Below, piece after piece: positions 1-6,297 of a stretch of DNA of 10,813 nucleotides. Within the stretch, counting starts at the first letter, position 1. Every line of letters starts with the position of its first letter. The notes below the pieces were generated by a model. It did no database searches and was not told where the DNA came from. It saw nothing but the letters and a program-made list of their open reading frames with translations. This DNA comes from CAMEON01 sp045577755 (GTDB lineage: Bacteria; Bacillota; Clostridia; Oscillospirales; CAG-272), in assembly GCA_045577755.1 (NCBI GenBank), contig JAZNJA010000011.1:1-10813 (forward strand). Reading direction: 5' to 3'. Made by a program: the position numbers and the translations under genes.

Positions 1-535
1 GGTAGAGCTCGGCGGGGTCGGGGGTGGTCATGCCGCTGTAGGGCTGACCCTCCACGCCGCAGAGGATGGCATCCCCCGCCGTGGAACGGCATCCCACCGT
101 CCCGATCAACCCACAGGGGCCCCCCGCGGCGCGGAGTATGGCATAGAGCATGGTGGACACGCTGGTCTTGCCGTTGGTGCCCGTGACCGCCACCAAGCGG
201 AGACCTTTGGCGGGATGGCCGTACCATGCGTCATAGAGGTACGCCAGAGCCGCGCGGGCGTTGGGGACGGGGATCAAGGGGATGCTTCCCATATCGGGCA
301 GAGCCTCGGCGGTCTCGCAGACAATGGCGGAGGCTCCCTTGGCCACAGCCTCGGGGATATGGGCGCGGGCATCGGTGTGAAGCCCGTCGATGGCGATGAA
401 CAGGTCCCCCTCGGTCACCTTGCGGGAGTCCGAGGAAAGGCCCTTGACTACGACCTCTCTGATACTTTCGGGGACAGGGATCCCCGCTTCGGTCAGAAGG
501 TCGAAAAGGGGCATGGGGGCAGGATGTAAACGCAT
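1..535 (-). CDS. murE: MurE, UDP-MurNAc-tripeptide synthetase (N-terminal part, cut by window edge)
   Basis: This Mur ligase adds the third amino acid to UDP-MurNAc-L-Ala-D-Glu in the cytoplasm, using ATP. The visible 178 residues hold the N-terminal uridine-binding domain, with the family's SSDSR motif at residues 34-38, and the start of the ATPase domain, with the P-loop GTNGKT at 119-124 and a TTPDP motif at 170-174. About two thirds of a normal MurE (about 490 residues) lies beyond the left edge. The signature that tells diaminopimelate-adding from lysine-adding enzymes is out of view, so the substrate cannot be called. The ATG at 535 is preceded by AAGGAG with a 7-base gap, which fixes the start. 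It is the last gene of the visible dcw operon and is separated from the upstream PBP gene by 318 bases that contain a hairpin array, an unusually long spacer for this operon. Confidence 0.95.
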   Translation of the reverse strand, partial: MRLHPAPMPLFDLLTEAGIPVPESIREVVVKGLSSDSRKVTEGDLFIAIDGLHTDARAHIPEAVAKGASAIVCETAEALPDMGSIPLIPVPNARAALAYLYDAWYGHPAKGLRLVAVTGTNGKTSVSTMLYAILRAAGGPCGLIGTVGCRSTAGDAILCGVEGQPYSGMTTPDPAELY

Positions 536-631
536 AGGCTTCTCCTTGGGGGGAGCGGGGGTTTTACATCCTTGGATTTGGGAGTGGAGCGGGTGGGATT
601 TGCTCGTTTTGGGGGTAATTGATTCATCCTC

Positions 632-823
632 GCGCCCGTAAGGGCGCATATCGAGCCGCCTTAAGCGGCATATCGAGCCGAAGGCCCATGCCGGAGGCAT
701 ATCGAACACCCAAAGGGTGTATATCGACAAAAAGTCCGAGTCGATATGTCCCTTCGGGACTCGATATGCGCCTTGCGGCACTCGATATATCCCTTCGGGA
801 TTCGATATGCCCCCTGCGGGGGC
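632..823. repeat. Symmetric hairpin array: four ATATCGA boxes facing four TCGATAT boxes
   Basis: Four copies of ATATCGA (648-654, 670-676, 699-705, 721-727) are followed by four copies of the reverse complement TCGATAT (741-747, 761-767, 782-788, 802-808), so the array is a large inverted repeat centred near 734. Each interval holds a small perfect hairpin: 632-647, 655-669, 677-685 plus 688-700, 706-720, 748-760, 770-779, 789-801 and 809-823. The stems differ in sequence (GCGCCC, GCCGC, ACACCC, GTCCC, ATCCC, GCCCCC) but stay paired with their partners, and the loops are short (TTC, GAA, AAA, TGC). The array fills most of the 536-853 spacer between the PBP gene and murE and should be transcribed as part of the dcw mRNA. 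The remaining bases of the spacer show nothing except the murE ribosome binding site. I do not recognise a named family. Confidence 0.9.
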
Positions 824-853
824 AAGCCGGAAACCATCCCGATAAGTCATATT

Positions 854-3139
854 TTATTCTTGCGCGATATCATCCGCATCCTGATTCCGGAACGTCACCG
901 TAATCACCGTCCCTCGCTCCACCTCACTGCCGGGAGCATGGGACTGGGCCACAGCTACCGCGCCCGAACCGCTCATGTAATTATTGGTCCCCGCGATACG
1001 GATGTTCAGTCCATGGTTGGCGAGGATCTCGTTGGCGGCCACGGCGGTCTTGCCCGACAGATCGGGGACCGTTACGGTAGCCCGTTCGGCATCGGTCTCG
1101 GTGTACAGAATGATCTTGGCGTTGTGGGATTCCAGCTCGGTATAGGGAGCGGGAGACTGCGCCCGCACCACCGAGCCGTTGCCCACGACCTCTACCTCAA
1201 AGCCCTTCCCCTCCGCCGTGTTGCGGGCTACGCTGGTGTACCAGCTCACCAAGGAAGGGGCCCTCACGGCCAGATTGGCCAGCTCCTTTTCAGTATACAC
1301 CGCCTCCACCCCCAGATAGGGCAGAACGTCCCGCATAACGTTGGCGAGGTAAGGGGCGGCTACGGTACTGCCGTACAGCACGCCCTTGGTGGGCTCATCC
1401 ACCAGAAGCAGCACCGCGATCTCGGGGTCGTCAGCGGGGGCAAATCCCACGCAGGAGCAGACGTAGTATTCCTTGCCGGTCTCGTTCTTCTTGTCGATCT
1501 TCTCAGAGGTACCCGTCTTGGCGGCTACACGGTAGCCGGCCACGTAGGCGTTCTTGGCACCGGCCCCTCCCGACACGCCCTGCTCCAGCACGCTCGCCAG
1601 CCTGGTGGAGGTAGCGGTGGAAATGACCTGTCTCTTGGTCTCAGATCCGTAGGTCTCAATGACCTTCCCCTCGCTGTCCACCACCTCCCGCACCATGCGA
1701 GGGGTCATCAGATATCCACCGTTGGCCACGACCGTGACCGCCATGAGCTGCTGAATAGGGCTGACCTTGAAGTTCTGGCCGAAGGAGGCCGTAGCCAGAT
1801 CCAGCTCGGAGAAGCTATCCTTGGGATAAAACAGACCGTTTCCCTCGCCGGGGAGATCGATCCCGGTCTTTTCCAGGTACCCGAAGGCACCGTAGTAGCT
1901 GTAGAACCGCTCGCGGCCGATCCGCGCGCCCACCATCATGAGAACGGGGTTGCAGGAGTTCTGCAGGCCCTGAGCGAAGGTCTGGGAGCCGTGACCCGTG
2001 GTCTTGTGACAGCGGATCTTGATCTTGGAGCCGGGGAGCGGGTAGTGATAACCGGGGCAGTAGAAGGTCTCGGTCTCGGTGAGCAGCGCCTCCTCGTAAG
2101 CCATGGAGGCGGTAACGATCTTGAAGGTAGAGCCGGGCATATAGACCTCGGTGACCGCCTTGTTGGACCAGGCGTTGAGCTGCAGCTCCTGCTTGAGCTT
2201 GGTGTAGGCCTCGCTGTCAGCCCCCAGTCCTGAGGCATCCAGCACCGCCTGATCGTAGTCATTCAGCGCGCGGGGGTTGTTGAGATCAAAGGGAGGATAG
2301 GTAGCCATGGCCAGGAGCTCCCCCGTGTCCACGTCGATGACCATGCCCGTGGCGCGGTTCTGACCGCCGGATTCCACGTAGGCTGTCCGCAATTGCTCCT
2401 CCAGCGCGGCTTGCACGTTGATATCAATGGTCGTGATGAGAGAATACCCGTCCTGTGCCTCGATGTAGCTCTGGTACTCGTAGGGCATCTCGTTTCCGTG
2501 GGAATCTCTGGCGGTAATGTACTTGCCGTTGGTGCCCGACAGAAGGTCGTCGTACTTCAGCTCAAGCCCATACTGTCCCGCGCCGTCGCTCCCCGTAAAG
2601 CCCAGCACGTGGCAGGCCAGGGTGCCGTTGGGATAGTAACGCTTGGTACCGGCCTGGAGAAAGACCATGTTCTCCAGGTCGTTGTCCGCAATCACCTTGC
2701 GGACCCGATCCGCCACCTCCTCGTCCACGTTGCGGGCAAGGGTACGGTCCAGGTACTTGGTATGGGTGGTCTGCTCCAGAATGTAATCATACTCGACGTC
2801 CAGGATCCCCGAAAGCTCGGTGGCAATCAGCACGTCGTACTTGAGCCCCTGCTCCTCAGAGGCCTGAGCAATGGTACGGGGAGCGATGAACACACGGTAG
2901 GTGGTCACGCTGGTGGCCAGCAGGACCCCGTTGCGGTCGTAGATCTTCCCCCGCTCCGCGATGACCTCCGCCTCGGTGGTGATCTGGTTGAAGACCTTAT
3001 CCCGATACCGCTCATATCCAACGGTCTGAAGCAGAAGTATCCGAACAAGCAGGTACGCGAAGGCGCAGATGATGGCGATGCCGACCCAGCCCGCGCGCTT
3101 GAGGGTGCCGGTATCGGTCTGCCTGGTTGGTATAGCCAT
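854..3139 (-). CDS. spoVD: SpoVD/FtsI-type class B penicillin-binding protein with two PASTA repeats
   Basis: This membrane-anchored D,D-transpeptidase cross-links peptidoglycan during septation or spore cortex formation. In order it has a short cytoplasmic tail, one membrane helix (about 16-37), a PBP dimerisation domain with the RGKIYDRNG motif at 63-71, the transpeptidase domain with S337-T-F-K340 (catalytic serine), S395-C-N397 and K541-T-G543, and two C-terminal PASTA-like repeats (about 630-686, degenerate, and 687-750). All catalytic motifs are intact. I chose the ATG at 3139 (761 aa) because AAAGGAGA lies 9 bases upstream; an in-frame ATG at 3217 would add 26 residues rich in Arg and Pro and has no such support. 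The gene sits between ftsL and murE. Many Clostridia have one PBP at this place, called SpoVD. Two PASTA repeats also fit the vegetative division enzyme (PBP2B/FtsI), so the symbol is provisional while the enzyme class is certain. Confidence 0.93.
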   Translation of the reverse strand: MAIPTRQTDTGTLKRAGWVGIAIICAFAYLLVRILLLQTVGYERYRDKVFNQITTEAEVIAERGKIYDRNGVLLATSVTTYRVFIAPRTIAQASEEQGLKYDVLIATELSGILDVEYDYILEQTTHTKYLDRTLARNVDEEVADRVRKVIADNDLENMVFLQAGTKRYYPNGTLACHVLGFTGSDGAGQYGLELKYDDLLSGTNGKYITARDSHGNEMPYEYQSYIEAQDGYSLITTIDINVQAALEEQLRTAYVESGGQNRATGMVIDVDTGELLAMATYPPFDLNNPRALNDYDQAVLDASGLGADSEAYTKLKQELQLNAWSNKAVTEVYMPGSTFKIVTASMAYEEALLTETETFYCPGYHYPLPGSKIKIRCHKTTGHGSQTFAQGLQNSCNPVLMMVGARIGRERFYSYYGAFGYLEKTGIDLPGEGNGLFYPKDSFSELDLATASFGQNFKVSPIQQLMAVTVVANGGYLMTPRMVREVVDSEGKVIETYGSETKRQVISTATSTRLASVLEQGVSGGAGAKNAYVAGYRVAAKTGTSEKIDKKNETGKEYYVCSCVGFAPADDPEIAVLLLVDEPTKGVLYGSTVAAPYLANVMRDVLPYLGVEAVYTEKELANLAVRAPSLVSWYTSVARNTAEGKGFEVEVVGNGSVVRAQSPAPYTELESHNAKIILYTETDAERATVTVPDLSGKTAVAANEILANHGLNIRIAGTNNYMSGSGAVAVAQSHAPGSEVERGTVITVTFRNQDADDIAQE

Positions 3140-3198
3140 GGACGTGGTCTCCTTTCGGTGAAATGGGAAACGCCGCGGCGGGCGTCGGTAGAAAAGGA

Positions 3199-3227
3199 CA
3201 GGCGGCGAGTATGACACACGCCGCCTG
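3199..3227 (-). other. GC-rich hairpin in the ftsL-spoVD spacer
   Basis: CAGGCGGCG at 3199-3207 pairs perfectly with CGCCGCCTG at 3219-3227 around an 11-base loop. In the mRNA it is followed by TCCTTTTC, a short U-run only, and then by the PBP ribosome binding site about 50 bases later. It could be a partial terminator, an mRNA processing or stability element, or chance in GC-rich sequence. The spacer (3140-3318) is long for this operon and has no gene. Confidence 0.4.
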
Positions 3228-3318
3228 CAGATGTTTATTCGACAGACAAACGCCGGGCGGGTCAGGAGCGCCCCCTGTTAGGGTATGTCACCCCGCCGCG
3301 CGATATGCCTGGTTGCGG

Positions 3319-4335
3319 TTAGTCTCCGATACCGAAGGCGCTGAGCAGCCACGCGAGCCCGCTCTTTTTTTCGCCGTCGCGGTCCTCGTCGTAGACCTCC
3401 AGACGGTCCTCCTTCTCGTCGGTCAGATACTCCCCGTTCAGATACTTCTCATGAACCATACCCAACTCATTCGTGGCGTAATCCTCGATGGCCAGCATAT
3501 CGTTCTTCAGGTCCAGCTGATCCTTCAGATCGCTGTGGATCTCCTTCATCTCGGCTAAGGTCTCCTTCATCTGGCTGACCTCTCTCGTGGCTTGGCTTAC
3601 CGACACGGTGCTGGTGATGACCATGGCCATAGACACCATGACCGTGACAAACGCCGCCACCAGACCCACGGGAACGGGGCGGGAGCGCCGACCGTCCTTA
3701 CGGTCAGCTACCCGGATCTCGGTCTCACGGGGAAAGGTCTCCTGAGCCCATTCGTTGACACGAATGAAGAAGGGCTTTCGCAGAAGCTTGCGAACAAAGG
3801 AAGGGAGCTTGTCAGAGTCAGTAAGCCACCCGGCTTTTTTTGGCTGTTCAGACCTCATTTCGCGGGTATTCTCCGCCATCACGGCACGGACGGCCGCCAC
3901 GCGCTCGGCGTCGGTCGCCGTACGGTACTGGGGGAATTTATAGCCTCTCTGGTCGTGATAGTAGCGGGCGAAATCATCGACGGTCATGTAGCGCTTACCG
4001 TCCGAAACACCGCTGCGATACGCGTCCATCTTTTCCTTGCCGACAAGCCTCTCGGCCGTTACGTAGGCTCCGGGGGCGGAAGCGCGGTTGAGCGCCTCCT
4101 TCTTTTCCTGCATGGCGGCATCGGCGTGGACGTGGCCGGCAATGCCACGGTCGCGGTACCGCTCACAGAACATCTGTATGTACTGAGCGTCCGTAGAGCC
4201 GCACTCGGCTTCCTTACGGCGGAGCTCCATGGGATCGATCTCATCCGGGCGAACCGTCCGCGCGCTGCTACCGCCCCGACTCAGGGTGAAGCGCTCGCCG
4301 ACAATGCGTTCGTCCCGCTTGTACTCATGCTCCAT
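3319..4335 (-). CDS. ftsL: FtsL/DivIC-like septum protein with a long N-terminal cytoplasmic extension
   Basis: FtsL proteins are small bitopic membrane proteins that join the divisome and help activate the septal PBP. The C-terminal third fits: a membrane helix at about 223-246, a coiled coil at about 247-290 with heptad-like Leu/Met spacing, and the ATNELGMV stretch that resembles the conserved end of FtsL/DivIC coiled coils. Position between rsmH and the class B PBP supports the call. The oddity is length: 338 residues against about 100-130 for typical FtsL. The first 220 residues are charged and predicted cytoplasmic, with no domain I recognise; they include Arg/Lys-rich and Tyr-rich parts (DDFARYYHDQRGYKFPQY) and a basic stretch just before the membrane. 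The start at 4335 is preceded by AAAGGAA with an 8-base gap; an ATG at 4371 lacks a good site. The FtsL role is inferred from topology and synteny. Confidence 0.75.
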   Translation of the reverse strand: MEHEYKRDERIVGERFTLSRGGSSARTVRPDEIDPMELRRKEAECGSTDAQYIQMFCERYRDRGIAGHVHADAAMQEKKEALNRASAPGAYVTAERLVGKEKMDAYRSGVSDGKRYMTVDDFARYYHDQRGYKFPQYRTATDAERVAAVRAVMAENTREMRSEQPKKAGWLTDSDKLPSFVRKLLRKPFFIRVNEWAQETFPRETEIRVADRKDGRRSRPVPVGLVAAFVTVMVSMAMVITSTVSVSQATREVSQMKETLAEMKEIHSDLKDQLDLKNDMLAIEDYATNELGMVHEKYLNGEYLTDEKEDRLEVYDEDRDGEKKSGLAWLLSAFGIGD

Positions 4336-4410
4336 GACCGACGTTCCTTTCTGTTGAATTTTCCGAGGCAATGCCCCTATAGTCTCGGCAAGTGCCGAAT
4401 GATACGTAGG

Positions 4411-5427
4411 TTACAGCTTTTCCGCCACCCGAAGCTTGGCGCTACGGGAGCGGGGATTCAGCTCCAGCTCCTCAGCGTCGGGGAGAATGGGCTTTTTGGA
4501 AATGACCTTCACCGAGGGAGTCTTGCCACACACGCAGACGGGAAGCCCGCGGGGACAGGTACAGCCGGCGGCCATATCCGCGAAGGTCTGCTTTACGATG
4601 CGGTCCTCCAGGGAATGGAAGGTAATGACCGCCATGCGCCCCCCCTTGTTGAGCCGTCTCATGGCGGCCTCCAGGGCAGGACGGATGACGTCCAGCTCGG
4701 AATTGACTTCAATGCGGATGGCCTGGAAGGAGCGCTTGGCGGGGTGATGTCCGCCGTCGCGTGCCGCGGCGGGGATGGCCGCCTTAATGAGAGCCGTCAG
4801 CTCTCCGGTGGTCTCTATGGGCTTGTCCGCCCGCGCCTGGACGATGCGGGAGGCGATGCGGGGAGCGAATTTCTCCTCACCGTAGTCGAACAGAATGCGG
4901 CGCAGATCGAATTCGCTGTAACCGTTGACCACGTCGTAGGCGGTCTTTTCGGCTCTGGCGTCCATGCGCATATCCAGGGGCGCGTCTGCCATGTAGGAGA
5001 ATCCCCTCTCAGGGGTGTCCAGCTGGTAGGAGGAAACGCCGAGATCCAGCAGGATCCCGTCGATCTTATCGATCCCCAGCATATCCAGCACGTCGGCGAC
5101 GTGTCGGAAATTACTGCGCACCACGCGGGCACGCGCCCCCAGAGGGGCCAGCTTGGCCGAAGCCGCCTTGATAGCCGCCTCGTCCTGGTCAATGGCGATC
5201 AGAAGACCCTTGTCGAGTCTCTTGGCGATCTCGTAGGAATGGCCGCCGCCGCCGGCTGTCCCGTCCACGTAAATGCCGTCGGGCTTGATGGCCAGGGCAT
5301 CCATGCAGGGCTCCAGAAGCACCGAGCGGTGGGCGAATATCTGTCCGCCGATATCCACGGGAGAGCCGTTGACCGAGAGGTCAGCGCCCTCCGCGGGCAC
5401 GGGAACACGGTCGTGTCTGTCCGCCAT
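4411..5427 (-). CDS. rsmH: RsmH (MraW), 16S rRNA (cytosine-1402-N4)-methyltransferase
   Basis: RsmH methylates N4 of C1402 in the decoding centre of 16S rRNA using S-adenosylmethionine. The 338-residue product has the family's opening HRSVLLEP (33-40), the SAM-binding motif DGTAGGGGHS (55-64), DLGVSSYQLD, and FHSLEDR (270-276). The Cys-rich CTCPRGLPVCVCG segment at about 289-301 is the four-cysteine insertion often seen in Firmicute RsmH. The ATG at 5427 lies three bases after the mraZ stop codon, which suggests translational coupling; no good Shine-Dalgarno sequence is visible. The 30 residues before the conserved HRSVLLEP are longer than usual, so a downstream non-ATG start is possible. It is the second gene of the dcw operon. 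Confidence 0.96.
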   Translation of the reverse strand: MADRHDRVPVPAEGADLSVNGSPVDIGGQIFAHRSVLLEPCMDALAIKPDGIYVDGTAGGGGHSYEIAKRLDKGLLIAIDQDEAAIKAASAKLAPLGARARVVRSNFRHVADVLDMLGIDKIDGILLDLGVSSYQLDTPERGFSYMADAPLDMRMDARAEKTAYDVVNGYSEFDLRRILFDYGEEKFAPRIASRIVQARADKPIETTGELTALIKAAIPAAARDGGHHPAKRSFQAIRIEVNSELDVIRPALEAAMRRLNKGGRMAVITFHSLEDRIVKQTFADMAAGCTCPRGLPVCVCGKTPSVKVISKKPILPDAEELELNPRSRSAKLRVAEKL

Positions 5428-5430
5428 GGC

Positions 5431-5853
5431 TTACAGACCGAGGGCCTCAAGGGCCGCGCGCAGCTCGTCGGTGTCCTCGCCGCCAACGATGCGGTCATAC
5501 TCCTCGGCAGACCAGATCTCGGCGTAATCACCACAGCCCACCACAACGGCATCCTTGATGATCTTGGCGTGCTCAATGAGGGTCGAATTCAGAATGACGC
5601 GTCCCTGGGAGTCGGGCTCAGCGGTGATCGCGTCACGGTATAGGAAGCGCAGGATCTTTTCGGAATCCGCGCGTTTCATTTCTTTGATCGGTGCGACAAA
5701 AGCCTGCCAGCTTTCAAGAGAGTGGATCTTCAGGCAGGATTCGCGAATGTCTCTTACGATGACAAAGGTAGGCCCCAATTCCTCCCGATGCTTAGCCGGG
5801 ATAAACAGTCTCTTCTTAGGGTCAAGTCCGTGCTTATATTCGCCGGTCAGCAT
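5431..5853 (-). CDS. mraZ: MraZ, transcriptional regulator of the dcw cluster
   Basis: MraZ is a ring-forming DNA-binding protein of the AbrB/SpoVT superfamily that binds repeated boxes ahead of its own gene and controls the division cluster. The 140-residue protein has two tandem MraZ halves with the family's DxxxR signatures: DPKKR at 11-15, where the more usual residue before R is Gly, and DSQGR at 81-85. The length is typical. The start is fixed by AAAGGAGG with a 7-base gap. It is the first gene of the operon: a sigma-A promoter and an MraZ-type operator lie within 155 bases upstream, which supports autoregulation. Confidence 0.96.
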   Translation of the reverse strand: MLTGEYKHGLDPKKRLFIPAKHREELGPTFVIVRDIRESCLKIHSLESWQAFVAPIKEMKRADSEKILRFLYRDAITAEPDSQGRVILNSTLIEHAKIIKDAVVVGCGDYAEIWSAEEYDRIVGGEDTDELRAALEALGL

Positions 5854-5938
5854 ACCGCGATCCTCCTTTCAACGTCAATATCGGGCAGGCTCTTTTGTCG
5901 CTGTATCAGAGCCAGGTTGGAGAAGATTTTGCACCGTT

Positions 5939-5968
5939 TTTCCACCACTTTGCTCCACTTCTCAACAC
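5939..5968 (-). promoter_or_regulatory. MraZ operator: three 10-base direct repeats
   Basis: On the minus strand GTGTTGAGAA, GTGGAGCAAA and GTGGTGGAAA follow each other without gap, so the GTG elements repeat every 10 bases, one helical turn. MraZ is known to bind short G-rich direct repeats spaced by about one turn ahead of mraZ. The repeats begin about 3 bases downstream of the predicted transcription start, so bound MraZ would block initiation or escape. A further GGTGC just downstream (5931-5935) is out of register. Confidence 0.8.
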
Positions 5969-5977
5969 CGTGCCTAT

Positions 5978-6006
5978 ATTATAGTATATATTTGATAGTT
6001 TTTCAA
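5978..6006 (-). promoter_or_regulatory. Sigma-A promoter of the mraZ (dcw) operon
   Basis: TTGAAA (6006-6001), a 17-base spacer and TATAAT (5983-5978) give a near-consensus housekeeping promoter. Predicted start is near 5971, leaving a leader of about 117 bases that contains the MraZ repeats and the mraZ ribosome binding site. Confidence 0.85.
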
Positions 6007-6025
6007 GTACCGAGCGCATCCTTTC

Positions 6026-6045
6026 ACAAAATATTTACATTTTGT
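6026..6045. repeat. AT-rich inverted repeat just upstream of the mraZ promoter
   Basis: ACAAAAT (6026-6032) and ATTTTGT (6039-6045) form a perfect 7-base inverted repeat with a 6-base centre, ending 20 bases upstream of the -35 box. It lacks a U-tract, so it is not a terminator. It may be a binding site for a dimeric regulator or an AT-rich upstream promoter element; chance is possible in this AT-rich stretch. Confidence 0.3.
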
Positions 6046-6055
6046 TCTTATATTT

Positions 6056-6139
6056 TCAGGTATACCCTTCTCCTCCTTCGCATAGAAAAAAGCCTTTTTC
6101 GGCCATATTGCCCAAAATCCACCCCTTCTTTTGGTGCAT
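6056..6139 (-). CDS. Possible 27-residue small ORF between gerA and mraZ
   Basis: An ATG at 6139 is preceded by GAAAGGAGG with a 9-base gap, one of the best Shine-Dalgarno matches in the window. The frame codes for 27 residues (starting MHQKKGWILG, with one Cys, ending in a Gly/Glu-rich tail) and ends in TGA. No membrane helix or known domain is visible. Against it, the gerA terminator lies only about 60 bases upstream and I see no promoter between them, so expression is doubtful; a purine-rich run could mimic a ribosome binding site. Confidence 0.25.
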   Translation of the reverse strand: MHQKKGWILGNMAEKGFFLCEGGEGYT

Positions 6140-6170
6140 TTGACCACCCCTCCTTTCCCGCCGAAAAAGC

Positions 6171-6190
6171 GGGGTGCAAAGTGGTGGAAA
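6171..6190 (+). promoter_or_regulatory. Second MraZ-like box, opposite orientation
   Basis: The plus strand reads GGGGTGCAAA then GTGGTGGAAA, in the same 10-base register as the mraZ operator and sharing with it GCAAAGTGGTGGAAAAA (17 identical bases, running to 6194). It lies about 220 bases upstream of the operator and points the other way. No plus-strand gene follows it. It could be a distal MraZ site or a remnant of a duplication. Confidence 0.5.
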
Positions 6191-6230
6191 AAACGCCAAA
6201 AAGGCGGTCCACGCCGCCGTGAACCGCCTT
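6191..6230 (-). terminator. Intrinsic terminator of the gerA-family gene
   Basis: On the minus strand AAGGCGGT plus CACG pairs with CGTG plus ACCGCCTT around a GCGG loop (6230-6201), a 13-pair stem with one T-G wobble, followed by TTTGGCGTTT. It ends transcription of the gerA-family gene about 70 bases after its stop and insulates the mraZ promoter. Confidence 0.85.
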
Positions 6231-6297
6231 GATCGCGGACAGAAACAAGTCGGATGCCGCCCAAAAGCCCTCAGAAGGACGCCCGCGTGCCCAACCA

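Noticed and set aside
578..600. Plus-strand GTGGAGCGGGTGGG resembling the MraZ repeats
   Set aside because: Spacing is 9 rather than 10, only two elements are present, and it lies inside the operon in a G-rich stretch; likely chance.
632..823. CRISPR array
   Set aside because: The conserved boxes are only 7-8 bases, spacers are themselves hairpins, and orientation flips in the middle; none of this fits CRISPR.
746..2233. Long plus-strand ORF of 495 codons over the PBP gene
   Set aside because: It is antisense to a well-defined PBP with intact catalytic motifs, has Gly/His/Leu-rich low-complexity content typical of reverse frames, and starts inside the hairpin array.
4336..4410. Two overlapping hairpins (TCGGC/GCCGA and CCGAG/CTCGG) in the rsmH-ftsL gap
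   Set aside because: The stems are 5 pairs each, with no U-tract and no sign of regulation; short stems like these are expected by chance.
3592..5643. Plus-strand ORF of 683 codons over ftsL, rsmH and mraZ
   Set aside because: It lies opposite three recognised genes, has no ribosome binding site, and its product resembles no family.
5974..6264. Minus-strand 96-codon ORF across the gerA terminator and mraZ promoter
   Set aside because: It spans an intrinsic terminator and promoter elements, has no ribosome binding site, and its product is low complexity.
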